This document shows, piece by piece, positions 1 through 8,008 of a stretch of 48,538 nt of DNA. The position numbers and the translations under genes were made by a program. Every line of letters starts with the position of its first letter. Within the stretch, counting starts at the first letter, position 1. The stretch comes from Verrucomicrobiota bacterium (lineage in GTDB: Bacteria > Verrucomicrobiota > Verrucomicrobiia > Limisphaerales > SIBE01). The stretch is taken from assembly GCA_021733945.1 (NCBI GenBank), contig JAIPJX010000019.1, positions 1 to 48,538 on the forward strand, given 5' to 3'. The notes beneath the pieces were generated by a model, which worked only from the letters and a program-made list of their open reading frames with translations, was not told where the DNA came from and searched no databases.

Positions 1-676
1 CCCGATCGTGGTACGGACGCCAGGAGGCATCGATCACGGCAGCCGTGGGACGCCAGCACCATCCATAACCGTCCACGCTGATCCAGGATCCGTAGGGCGA
101 AAGCCCCTCATAGAACTGAGGGTACTGAACGACCACCGGAGCCTGCACCACCGGCACCGGAGCAACGACCGTCTGCTGCACCACCACCGGTGGAGGCGCT
201 GCGGTGCCTGCCGAAGGGGCCGCCTGCACAACACTCCGGGGAACGGACGGGGCGCCCGATTGCCCAGCCACAGCCCCCGACCCCACGCCCGCGGCACTGT
301 TCAGCAACGCCTCGATCACCGCTTCAGGAGTCCCGATTTCACGCAGATAATCGATCTCCGCCTGCGTCGGCGAGAACCGAGTGGAGGCACTCTGCACGTA
401 GGCCACCAGCACGCTCTCGTCGATGCCGCTCTGAACCATTCCCACGATTTCCGCAATTCCAGGGGAATACGGCACCGCCGCCGGTGCCGATGCCGGCCGG
501 GCAACCGCCACCGGATTTTCAGCCGACGCTTGCACAATCACTGTTTCGTGTTTGACTGTGGACACAGGCACTGGGGCGTACCGCACTTGAGTGGTGTGGG
601 TATGGCATCCCTGTGAAATTGTTGATACACCCAGCACCATTGCCAATATGACGCCGTTTCGATTTGAAGTTTTCAT
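1..676 (-). CDS. DUF6600-like exported protein, C-terminus cut off by the window edge
   Basis: The frame is open from an ATG at 674-676 (minus strand) to the first base of the window, so at least 225 residues are present and the C-terminus is missing. The first 25 residues look like a signal peptide ending in SQGC. This could be a lipoprotein cleavage site but is a poor lipobox match. A Ser/Pro/Ala/Val-rich stretch follows, then a short helical part (about residues 70-125), a Pro/Val-rich linker, and at the visible end FYEGLSPYGSWISVDGYGW followed by CWRPTA. That Trp/Tyr/Gly-rich motif resembles the DUF6600 or YXWGXW-type repeats of PVC and acidobacterial surface proteins. The function of the family is not established. 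It is transcribed away from the transporter at 1003 and so shares a divergent intergenic region with it. The call as a real exported gene is firm; the family name is tentative. Confidence 0.7.
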   Translation of the reverse strand, partial: MKTSNRNGVILAMVLGVSTISQGCHTHTTQVRYAPVPVSTVKHETVIVQASAENPVAVARPASAPAAVPYSPGIAEIVGMVQSGIDESVLVAYVQSASTRFSPTQAEIDYLREIGTPEAVIEALLNSAAGVGSGAVAGQSGAPSVPRSVVQAAPSAGTAAPPPVVVQQTVVAPVPVVQAPVVVQYPQFYEGLSPYGSWISVDGYGWCWRPTAAVIDASWRPYHDR

Positions 677-1002
677 GAGCTTGTCCGGTTTGGTTGATTC
701 GTTCTTTGCCGCAGCCATCCGTGTTGCGACCCCGTGCAACGGCCCTGAAATCCAGCTTCCAGCAGCTCCGTCCCTCGGGTGGCTCTGATCAACCAAGCGC
801 ACGCCGCCGCTCAAAAGGGACATTCTTTTTTTCACCCAGAATTTCACCCCTCAAAATCTTTACAAACCATGTCCCCTTGCCCCGATCACTCTCGCTTGGT
901 AATGCATGGCTCAGGGTCCTGCCGCAGACTGCCCGGCGCAGCCCCCGGACCCGACCGATGAACAGGACACTGGAAAAAATTCCGTATTTGCGGGAGGACG
1001 CG
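677..1002. other. Divergent intergenic region, 326 bp
   Basis: This stretch separates the leftward surface-protein gene from the rightward transporter gene and must hold promoters for both. It has an A/T-richer patch around 815-870 with runs of T and A, against the GC-rich background. I could not place a convincing -35/-10 pair. The transporter frame is open back to 694 and has an in-frame ATG at 958, so up to 45 bp of this region would be coding if that start is used. Confidence 0.5.
992..998 (+). promoter_or_regulatory. Shine-Dalgarno GGGAGGA deciding the transporter start
   Basis: GGGAGGA lies four bases before the ATG at 1003. It favours that start over the in-frame ATG at 958, which has no purine-rich site before it. 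Confidence 0.6.
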
Positions 1003-2073
1003 ATGGAGCATCCTCGCGGTCGGGGATTTCTGAGCCGGTATTTCATCTTCCTGCTGCTCGCGGCCTACGGTCTGGCCGCCATCTTCCCAAGCTTTGGAAA
1101 CTGGGTCCGATCCGGTCCGATCAGCGAGGCCTCCGGATCAGGCGAACCGCCCTCTCCAAGCCTCATCATGCTGGCGCTCCTGCTCTTCAATGCGGGGTTG
1201 GGTCTGGGCCGCGAACAGATCACCCCCCTGCTCAGACGCCCCCTCGTTCCAATCGTGGCGCTCGGGATCACCCTTTGCATCCCGGTGGGGTTGCTTCTGA
1301 CACTCTTCCTTTTTTTGCCCATCGCAGCGCCGGGAGAACTGGGGGACCTCAACGCCATCCTCGTGGGCCTGACACTGGTCGCAGCCATGCCAATCGCCAA
1401 CGCCTCCGCGGCCTGGACCCAGAATGCGGACGCAAACATGGCCGTGAGCCTGGGCCTCGTCTGCTCCAGCACCTTCCTGGCACCTGTCACCGCCCCCCTC
1501 GTATTGCCTTTCCTGGCCGGTTTCCTGGCACCCGGCCATCAGGAAGCGCTCAACCATCTGGCAAACTCGTTCGGGGGGAGTTTCGTTTTCCTCTGGGTCA
1601 TTCTGCCCACAGCTCTCGGCATCGTCGTGCGGGCCTGGATGGGTCCCTCACGCATCCAGGCCGCAGCCCCCTACGTCCGGAGCGCAAACGCCATCAACCT
1701 GCTCGCGCTCAACTACACCCACGCCTCGGCCTTCCTGCCCCGTTTTTTTTCGGAATCCCAATTCCGCCTGCTGGCCGAAACACTCGCTGCCGCCCTGCTC
1801 TATTGCATCAGCACCTCCGCGATTGGCTGGATGACGGGGCGGCTGCTCAAGGCGGAACCTCCCGAACGCATCGCGGTGATGTTCGCCGTGGGAATGAAGA
1901 ACAACGGAGTCGCACTCGTCCTGGCCTCCCTGTTCATGGCGGATTATCCGACTTCTTCCCTGACGATCGTATTCTGCACCCTGTGCCAGCACCTCGTGGC
2001 CGCCGGCGCGCTCTCGCTCTGCCACTCACGCCCACAATCCGAACCGACGCTGGCACCCCCTTCCGGGAAATGA
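1003..2073 (+). CDS. Bile acid:sodium symporter (BASS/SBF) family transporter
   Basis: A 356-residue integral membrane protein with about nine or ten hydrophobic segments. It belongs by eye to the SBF/BASS fold of secondary transporters, which use sodium to import organic anions; the substrate cannot be told from sequence. The stretch AAMPIANASAAWTQNADAN (about residues 131-149) sits where the family carries its unwound-helix substrate and sodium site. A second conserved block near the C-terminus, FAVGMKNNGVALVLA, matches the family's second crossover motif. The start at 1003 is preferred because of the GGGAGGA site; an in-frame ATG at 958 would add 15 residues. Its stop overlaps the start of the sigma-factor gene (ATGA, 2070-2073), so the two are probably translationally coupled, which is unusual for a transporter and an ECF factor. 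Confidence 0.8.
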   Translation: MEHPRGRGFLSRYFIFLLLAAYGLAAIFPSFGNWVRSGPISEASGSGEPPSPSLIMLALLLFNAGLGLGREQITPLLRRPLVPIVALGITLCIPVGLLLTLFLFLPIAAPGELGDLNAILVGLTLVAAMPIANASAAWTQNADANMAVSLGLVCSSTFLAPVTAPLVLPFLAGFLAPGHQEALNHLANSFGGSFVFLWVILPTALGIVVRAWMGPSRIQAAAPYVRSANAINLLALNYTHASAFLPRFFSESQFRLLAETLAAALLYCISTSAIGWMTGRLLKAEPPERIAVMFAVGMKNNGVALVLASLFMADYPTSSLTIVFCTLCQHLVAAGALSLCHSRPQSEPTLAPPSGK

Positions 2074-2714
2074 ACTCGAACCCCGACCAGACCGCCAACA
2101 TTCAGGCCGCGATTGACCGGCTGGCTCGCGGGGACGAGTCCGCCCGCGAAGAACTGATCAATTGCGCCTGGCACCGGATCATGCGTTTAACCCGGAAGAT
2201 TCTCGGTGATTTCCCTGGGGTCCGACGATGGGAACAGACCGAGGACGTCTTCCAGAAAGTATTGATCAACCTCTGGAAGGCGCTCGAGAAGGTGGAACTC
2301 ACCGATGCCCGCCATTTCCTGAGACTGGCCGCGGAGAAGATCCGATTTCAGCTGATCGATCTGGCTCGGCACTACTACGGCCCGCAAGGGCACGGGGCCA
2401 ACTACCGGACCCAGATGTCTCCCGGAGACTCCGGAGACAATCACACCCGGCATGCCGAACAGGGGCGTGTCTCCGAAGACCCCAGCCGTCTTGCCCAATG
2501 GGCGGAGGTCCACGTGCAAGTGGCCAACCTGGCGGATCCCGAACGCGAGGTGTTCGACCTTCTCTGGTATCACGAGCTCTCCCAGGAAGAAGCCGCCGGG
2601 GTGATCGGAGTCGACGTCCGCACCATCAAACGCCGATGGCGCCAGGCGAAACTGGATCTGGCCCAATTGCTCAAGAATGATTCCACCCCGAAGGAACCCC
2701 TCGGCGAAAACTGA
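2070..2714 (+). CDS. ECF-type RNA polymerase sigma factor (PVC type)
   Basis: A 214-residue sigma-70-family protein of the extracytoplasmic-function type. Region 2 is seen in the first 100 residues (ETEDVFQKVLINLWKALEKV; the segment FRL to LID follows). Region 4 is seen near the C-terminus: LADPEREVFDLLWYHELSQ is followed by EEAAGVIGVDVRTIKRRWRQ, a clear helix-turn-helix. The central linker is longer than in minimal ECF factors. The start is fixed by the ATGA overlap with the transporter. The sensor kinase begins 16 bp after its stop. This ECF-kinase order is common in planctomycetes and verrucomicrobia, where the kinase is thought to take the place of a classical anti-sigma factor. Target promoters cannot be inferred here. 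Confidence 0.87.
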   Translation: MNSNPDQTANIQAAIDRLARGDESAREELINCAWHRIMRLTRKILGDFPGVRRWEQTEDVFQKVLINLWKALEKVELTDARHFLRLAAEKIRFQLIDLARHYYGPQGHGANYRTQMSPGDSGDNHTRHAEQGRVSEDPSRLAQWAEVHVQVANLADPEREVFDLLWYHELSQEEAAGVIGVDVRTIKRRWRQAKLDLAQLLKNDSTPKEPLGEN

Positions 2715-2730
2715 GAGTCACTCAATCCCC

Positions 2731-4974
2731 ATGCCCGAAGACAACCGTTTGGATCAACTGCTGGAACGTTGGGAGGATGGCGTCGAACGTGGAGAACGGC
2801 CCACGGTCGAGCAACTCTGCTCCGATTGCCCGGAACTGGCCCCTGAACTCCGCGCTCGCATTGAGGACCTGCAATCCATCAGTCAACTGCTTCATCTCTC
2901 GGATGCACCCACCGAGATGTGCCAGGACCAGGAGAAGGACGCCCCGGGTCGGCGCGAACTGGACGAAGGCCCTCTCACCGCTGAGATCGATCTCACCCAA
3001 CCCAGGTTCCATGCGGAAGGCGGCCTGGGGGTCGTGTTCACCGCATCGGATTCCCATCTGCACCGCGAGGTCGCGATCAAGTTTCTGCATCGCAGTTTCG
3101 CCCGCGATTCCCGCACGCGCGATCGTTTCTGCAGGGAGGCCGAGATCACCAGTCGGCTGGATCATCCCGGAATCGTGCCGGTTCACGGCATCGGCGAGAC
3201 CCGGGATGGCCGCCCCTTCTACATCATGAGATTCATTCGCGGGGAAACCTTCGAAGCCGCGATCCAGAATTTTCGAAAACAACAGAACCAGGTGCACACA
3301 CGCCAGTGGAACCTCGAGTTCAGGGCTCTCCTGACCCGTTTTATCTCCGTCTGCAACACGATCGCCTACGCGCACAACCGCGGAATCGTTCACCGGGACA
3401 TCAAACCGGAGAACATCATGCTGGGAAGCTACGGCGAGACCATGGTGGTCGACTGGGGCCTCGCACTGCCCGTGCAACGCGATCCCCAGGCTCGAGCCAG
3501 TGGCGAACGAACCCTCGTGCCCCGCACCGGCAACGCCAGAAAACAGGGTCCCGATGACTATGCCGCCGGCACCCCCACCTACATGAGCCCCGAACAGGCC
3601 AGCGGCGAAACCTCCATCGGCATCGCCAGCGACATCTACAGCCTGGGTGCCGTGCTCTACAAGATTCTCACAGGACAAAGTCCCGTTGACGGGAAAACCC
3701 TCGGTCTGAATGAAATCCGCCAGCGAATCCGCGAGGGGCGCATCACCCCCCCCAGATCCGTCTCCCGAAAAATTTCACGATCGCTCGAGGCAATCTGCCT
3801 CAGGGCCATGGCCCGCAGTGAACACGACCGCTATCCCAGCGCACTGGAGCTCGCAGCCGACCTGGAACGTTACCTGGGCGACGAACGCGTACAGGCCTAT
3901 CGGGAATCACCCGTTGAAATTCCTTTCCGATGGTTTCGCAAACACCGGCTTCTGGCCCAGGTCACGGCTGTCTCCATTCTTCTCCTGGTGATGACCCTGA
4001 CCTCATTCTCCATCTGGACTGAATCCGCGAAAAACGAACTCGAAACGGCGAACACGGATCTGGCCCTCGCAAACCGCGAACTTCTCGTGTCGGCAGCCAA
4101 ACTCACCGCCCTGACGGTCGCGCAAAACATCAACGAGCGTTATCACATCCTGGAGAGGGAATCCGAAAACCCGGATCTAATCGCTCGGCTCAACGATCCA
4201 ACCCCCAACAGGGGTTCCCTGCTCGAATGGCTTCAGATTCGCAAGAATCGGTACGACGCCACAGCCGACAGCGAATCCTGGTTCATCTGCGATGCGCACG
4301 GCGTCCAGCAGGCGCGCATTCCAGAAGAAGACAGCATCGGCAACTCGTATGCCCACCGGGACTATTTTCATGGCAAGGGCCTGGATCTGAAACCCGGGGA
4401 AAACCCCAACCAGGAGCACATCACCGATCTCCATCTCTCGGTCCCCTACACGAGCAGCAACGACGACGATAAAAAGGTCGCCCTGTCGATTCCCATTCTC
4501 GGTGATCCAAGCGACGGAACTCAGCCCGAATTTCTGGGTGTTCTGGGAATGTCGATCAAACTCGGCAACTTCCAGATCCTGCAGCAGGACCTCGCGACCA
4601 ATCAGGTGGCGGTACTCATCAATCTCGGAATCGATCAGCTTGAGGGAGATCTGGAAAAACGGGGATTGATCCTTCATCACCCGAACCTCCCTGTGGATCA
4701 ACGCACCTCGCTCCCACGCATTGAGGGTGACCTGCTGACCGAACTGGAGAAACTCCGCGAAACCAGGCGTCAGGAATTCCGGTCACCCGATCTGCCCCGA
4801 TCTCCGGGACTTTTCAGGGTGGACTATCGGGATCCAGTGCCGGGTGGCGGGGGCGCTTTCTCCGGAACATGGTATGCCGCCTTTGAGCCCGTCCGGGTGG
4901 AAGGCCGCGAGGGTCGGGCCAGGGATCCCGGCTGGGTCGTCATCGTGCAAAAACAAGCCGCGCCGCGTCATTGA
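2731..4974 (+). CDS. Membrane serine/threonine protein kinase with extracytoplasmic Cache-like sensor
   Basis: A 747-residue protein. Residues 1-60 form the short acidic N-terminal segment typical of PVC kinases (LDQLLERWEDGVERG, PELAPELRARI). The kinase domain spans about residues 90-390: a glycine loop EGGLGVVF, the ATP lysine in VAIKF (about K117), the catalytic loop HRDIKPEN (about 221-228), DWG in place of DFG (about 241-243, usual in this subfamily) and SPEQ. One transmembrane helix follows at about 407-430. After it come a short coiled stretch and about 230 residues that resemble a double-Cache sensor, including WFICDAHGVQQARIP, AHRDYFHGKG and LGVLGMSIKL. It would therefore sense a small ligand outside the cytoplasm. 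The start is taken at 2731; an in-frame ATG at 2677 lies within the sigma gene. It forms one unit with the sigma factor. Confidence 0.88.
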   Translation: MPEDNRLDQLLERWEDGVERGERPTVEQLCSDCPELAPELRARIEDLQSISQLLHLSDAPTEMCQDQEKDAPGRRELDEGPLTAEIDLTQPRFHAEGGLGVVFTASDSHLHREVAIKFLHRSFARDSRTRDRFCREAEITSRLDHPGIVPVHGIGETRDGRPFYIMRFIRGETFEAAIQNFRKQQNQVHTRQWNLEFRALLTRFISVCNTIAYAHNRGIVHRDIKPENIMLGSYGETMVVDWGLALPVQRDPQARASGERTLVPRTGNARKQGPDDYAAGTPTYMSPEQASGETSIGIASDIYSLGAVLYKILTGQSPVDGKTLGLNEIRQRIREGRITPPRSVSRKISRSLEAICLRAMARSEHDRYPSALELAADLERYLGDERVQAYRESPVEIPFRWFRKHRLLAQVTAVSILLLVMTLTSFSIWTESAKNELETANTDLALANRELLVSAAKLTALTVAQNINERYHILERESENPDLIARLNDPTPNRGSLLEWLQIRKNRYDATADSESWFICDAHGVQQARIPEEDSIGNSYAHRDYFHGKGLDLKPGENPNQEHITDLHLSVPYTSSNDDDKKVALSIPILGDPSDGTQPEFLGVLGMSIKLGNFQILQQDLATNQVAVLINLGIDQLEGDLEKRGLILHHPNLPVDQRTSLPRIEGDLLTELEKLRETRRQEFRSPDLPRSPGLFRVDYRDPVPGGGGAFSGTWYAAFEPVRVEGREGRARDPGWVVIVQKQAAPRH

Positions 4975-5116
4975 CACCCCCCGGAGCCGCAGAACGTCCA
5001 CCCAAACCATTTCCCCCGCGGAGGGACGAATCCCCCCGAGTCCACTTCAGCCCCCTTCTCAAAGCCATCGCGTTCAATCCATCCCCTCGCCGGTCGGCCA
5101 GATCCCGGAATACACC

Positions 5117-5134
5117 CGCCCCCCGGGCGCTTTT
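5117..5134 (+). terminator. Weak possible intrinsic terminator after the kinase gene
   Basis: CGCCC-CCC-GGGCG followed by CTTTT, about 145 bp after the kinase stop and just before the convergent sulfatase gene ends. The stem is only five base pairs and the T-tract is four, so this is a suggestion only. Confidence 0.25.
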
Positions 5135-5162
5135 CCGAGGATCCCTCCGGCGAATTCCAAAC

Positions 5163-6686
5163 TCACGGGAGCGGCGTTGGAACAACCCGATGAAGACGCC
5201 GGTCCCGTTCCCGAATCTTTTCATCGTAAGACGCCTTCATCTGCGCCTCCCAGTGTTCATGGATCTCGGCCGACTCGGCAACGCCCCCCTGATCGTTCGA
5301 CTCCACGATCCACGATTCCAGCACACTTCGGAGCGTCCGCAGCGTTTCCTGATTCTCCAGCGAGTCTGCCAGGTTGTTGGTCTCAAAAGGATCCGCCTCC
5401 AAATCATATAACTCCTCCGCCGGACGGGTCGGGGCAAACAACCTGGCCTGCGCTGCGTTCAGTTCCCCGCGGGCCTGAAGGTCGCGCATCAGGCTGATCA
5501 CCGGATAAGAAAACTCCTTGTAACGGTTCAGCTGAAGGAAAGGTCGCTCCGGATAAAAATTCTTCAGATACCGATACCGCCTGGTCCGAACCGTCCGAAT
5601 CCGATCCACCGTCTCATCGCCGCGGTCCCGGCCACCAAACACATACTGTCGTTCCGGCCCTGCTCCATCCCCCAGGAACACCCGCCCCTGCATGGTGAGG
5701 GGCGGCGGCACTCCCGCAATCGCCAGCGTTGTGGCCGAAAGATCGATCGACGCGATCAATTGGCCGTTCACCGTCCCCGGCTTGAACTGACTCGGCACCG
5801 GGATCGATTTCGGCCAGCGAATGATCAATGGGATATGGAGCCCGCTGTCGTAGGGCCACTGTTTGCCACGAAGCATGGCACGGCCGTGATCCCCCAGAAA
5901 AACCACCACCGTGCGGTCCGCCAGTCCATCCGCTTCGAGACGGTCCAACACGTAACCGACCTTCTTGTCCAGCGCCATGACGGCATTCAGATACTGCGCC
6001 CAGTCGGCACGAACCTCGGGATGATCCGGATAATAGGGCGGCAGCTGCACCCTCGCCGGATCCGCCGGTCCCGCGATATGGAGATGCGCCCGATCCCAAT
6101 CACCGCCCCGGTGGGTTTCGGAAAAATTGATCTGCGCATAGAACGGCTGATGGCCCTTCAAATCATCCCAGCGATCGCTGTCAAACGGTCGGCCCGTGTA
6201 GGTGAAGTTCCAATCGGTCTTGCCTGTGCCACGATAAAACGGATCTTTGGGATCCCTCGCAAGCCGCCGGACATTCGCCGTGTAGTATCCGGCGTCCCTC
6301 AACCAGTCGGTGATCACACGAACCCCGGAGGGCAGCTGAAACCCGTCGTTCCGATGGGAGCGGTGGTTGTGCGCGCCAATCGATGTCTGGTACATCCCGG
6401 TCATGAACGCCGAACGACTCGCCGAACAGACCGGTGCCACCGTGAACGCCCGCGTGTAACGAACCCCTTCGGATGCCAGGCGATCGAGGTTCGGCGTGCG
6501 CACTTCCGGATGCCCGTAACAGCCGAGTTCAGGCCCGAGGTCCTCACCGATGATCCAAAGAATATTGGGAGTCTCCACCGCAACCGCCGACTGACTCATC
6601 AGGAACACGGCCAGAGCCCCCCCCGCAGGCCCGGACCGCCCTCGGGATTCCCAAACACCGGAGTCCCGCGGCAATCCGGCGCACAC
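5163..6686 (-). CDS. Sulfatase (formylglycine type), probably exported
   Basis: A protein of up to 507 residues of the type I sulfatase family, which hydrolyses sulfate esters of, for example, polysaccharides. After a hydrophobic stretch (ALAVFLMSQSAVA) the domain opens with NILWIIGEDLGPELGCYGHP, giving metal-binding acidic residues. The formylglycine motif is C87-S-A-S-R91, so activation by a formylglycine-generating enzyme is expected. Further hallmarks are VVFLGDHGRAM and a C-terminal ELYDLEADPFETNNLAD. The only in-frame starts before the signal-like segment are GTG at 6686 and a TTG. An ATG at 6711 lies in another frame that would join this one if an eight-C run at 6617-6624 had one base fewer. 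The N-terminus is therefore uncertain (see findings). It lies convergent to the kinase gene. The substrate is unknown. Confidence 0.85.
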   Translation of the reverse strand: MCAGLPRDSGVWESRGRSGPAGGALAVFLMSQSAVAVETPNILWIIGEDLGPELGCYGHPEVRTPNLDRLASEGVRYTRAFTVAPVCSASRSAFMTGMYQTSIGAHNHRSHRNDGFQLPSGVRVITDWLRDAGYYTANVRRLARDPKDPFYRGTGKTDWNFTYTGRPFDSDRWDDLKGHQPFYAQINFSETHRGGDWDRAHLHIAGPADPARVQLPPYYPDHPEVRADWAQYLNAVMALDKKVGYVLDRLEADGLADRTVVVFLGDHGRAMLRGKQWPYDSGLHIPLIIRWPKSIPVPSQFKPGTVNGQLIASIDLSATTLAIAGVPPPLTMQGRVFLGDGAGPERQYVFGGRDRGDETVDRIRTVRTRRYRYLKNFYPERPFLQLNRYKEFSYPVISLMRDLQARGELNAAQARLFAPTRPAEELYDLEADPFETNNLADSLENQETLRTLRSVLESWIVESNDQGGVAESAEIHEHWEAQMKASYDEKIRERDRRLHRVVPTPLP

Positions 6687-6770
6687 AATGGTTTTTGAAG
6701 AAATCAGGCATGATTCCCCGAACTAAACACCAACGCCCCCAAAAAACCAAGACCTGCGTGAGGCAGTCGT

Positions 6771-7292
6771 CTAATCGAGTGCGCCGGTTGGTGTTTCCAT
6801 GAGCTCCACCTCTTTCTGGCAACACATACATTCTCCGGGAACCACCGTCTTGATCGCACAAATGTCGCACCAGTAGTAGAGATCGTAGATTTTGCCGTCC
6901 CGGACCGTGCGTAGCGGCGTCGCGTCGAAAATGGAGGTTCCGGGAAACAAACGCCCCCGGATGATCAGTTCCTTGGCCCGAACGCGTTCGTCCGCGAAAA
7001 GCGCCTCCGAATTCTTGGTTCTCAACAGGGTGAAAATCGCACCCTCCGCCGTTTTGAAACCATACAGGTGCGCATGCCCCGTCGGAAGATCCGCGCCATA
7101 AAGCCGGTTCATCTCTTCCGGTATGCAAACCACATGCCCGCGCAGCTCAACATCGCCTCCCCGGTCGCTCGAATCCCCGGGCGTCCCGGAGTACCCCACA
7201 CCCATTCCCTGAGCGATGACCAAAATCAGGATCGCGATCAACAGCCGGCCGCCGATCCTCGAACTTCCGTCAAACTTGGTTCGATTCATCAT
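6771..7292 (-). CDS. Exported or membrane-anchored protein with CxxC...CxCC motif, unknown function
   Basis: A 173-residue protein that I do not recognise by name. The N-terminus (MMNRTK, then a hydrophobic run LLIAILILVIAQGMGVGYSG) reads as a signal peptide or anchor. The middle, about residues 50-130, appears to be a small beta-rich domain (ELRGHVVCIPEEMNRLYGAD, AHLYGFKTAEGAIFTLL, ELIIRGRLFPGT). The C-terminus carries WCDIC and, 11 residues later, CMCC, a likely metal or redox site. The start is placed at 7292 because an upstream in-frame start at 7352 would run into the preceding mocA-like gene; a second ATG lies at 7289. It is co-directional with the upstream mocA-xdhC-sirtuin genes and may be the last member of that unit. 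Confidence 0.65.
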   Translation of the reverse strand: MMNRTKFDGSSRIGGRLLIAILILVIAQGMGVGYSGTPGDSSDRGGDVELRGHVVCIPEEMNRLYGADLPTGHAHLYGFKTAEGAIFTLLRTKNSEALFADERVRAKELIIRGRLFPGTSIFDATPLRTVRDGKIYDLYYWCDICAIKTVVPGECMCCQKEVELMETPTGALD

Positions 7293-7329
7293 CCCAGCAA
7301 AAGCCCGCGAAGCAATTTCATCAAACCTT

Positions 7330-7974
7330 TTAAGCACCGCCAACGCCCCCACCGGTCATCCCATGGGACACCGCCCAGGCATAGTCCGCCGGGTGATCCA
7401 GATCAAAATCCAACCCTGGATCATCCCGGTTCATCAGGCTGACGGGCACTCCTTCAGCCGCAAGGAACTGTTTCAGATTCCCACAACGCGTCGTTCGCAG
7501 ACGGCCGAAGACATTTTCCGGCACAACGACCGGATGACGCGGACGCCCCCCCCGACCCGGTTGACAGACTGCTTCGGGGTGTTGTGCGGCGTGATTCACA
7601 AGCGAGGCAAGGAGTTCCTCGGACAGGTGGGGTTGATCCCCGAGCACGATCACCCAATGGGAAAGGGTCTCCTTCCACCCGGACCACAGGGCGGCGACGC
7701 GGATGGAACTGAACATGCCCTCCCCAGGATTCGGGTTCACAATCCGCCCCCCCTCCGAAAAACCGAGACGATCCAACTCCGAAACCACCCCGCCGTTCTC
7801 CGCCACAACCACGGCGATCTGACCAACCGCCACTCGCTGCCAGGTCGCAATCAGATGACCCAGGATGGATGTGCCGTTCCAGGGAAGCAGCATCTTGGGT
7901 CGCCCCATTCGGGACGAGGCCCCGGCTGCCAACAAAATCACACCAAATCCCATCGGGTTTGAATCTAGAGACAT
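7330..7974 (-). CDS. mocA: MobA/MocA-like nucleotidyltransferase (molybdenum cofactor cytidylyl/guanylyltransferase)
   Basis: A 214-residue protein of the NTP-transferase fold. The nucleotide-binding loop LLAAGASSRMGRPKMLLPW stands at about residues 12-30 and includes the LxAGxSxRMGxxK signature. Further on, VIVLGDQPHLS supplies the metal-binding aspartate and RGGRPRHPVVVP the usual substrate loop. MocA-type enzymes convert molybdopterin cofactor to its cytosine dinucleotide form, used by xanthine-dehydrogenase-type enzymes. The gene following xdhC supports that role; the exact nucleotide (CTP or GTP) is inferred from context. The start at 7974 is set by AGGAGGG four bases upstream; the frame is open much further upstream (to 8217) but only as overlap with xdhC. 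Confidence 0.8.
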   Translation of the reverse strand: MSLDSNPMGFGVILLAAGASSRMGRPKMLLPWNGTSILGHLIATWQRVAVGQIAVVVAENGGVVSELDRLGFSEGGRIVNPNPGEGMFSSIRVAALWSGWKETLSHWVIVLGDQPHLSEELLASLVNHAAQHPEAVCQPGRGGRPRHPVVVPENVFGRLRTTRCGNLKQFLAAEGVPVSLMNRDDPGLDFDLDHPADYAWAVSHGMTGGGVGGA

Positions 7975-7978
7975 GCTT

Positions 7979-7985
7979 CCCTCCT
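7979..7985 (-). promoter_or_regulatory. Strong Shine-Dalgarno AGGAGGG of the mocA-like gene
   Basis: AGGAGGG on the minus strand, four bases before the ATG at 7974. It settles the start against longer in-frame alternatives that would overlap xdhC. Confidence 0.7.
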
Positions 7986-8008
7986 GCCCCCGTTCCCCAG
8001 GGCCGGGT

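Noticed and set aside
906-2069. A long open frame that runs into the sigma-factor gene from 906
   Set aside because: It is the shadow of the transporter gene in another frame; its translation is Arg/Pro/Gly-rich with no family features. The sigma factor starts at 2070.
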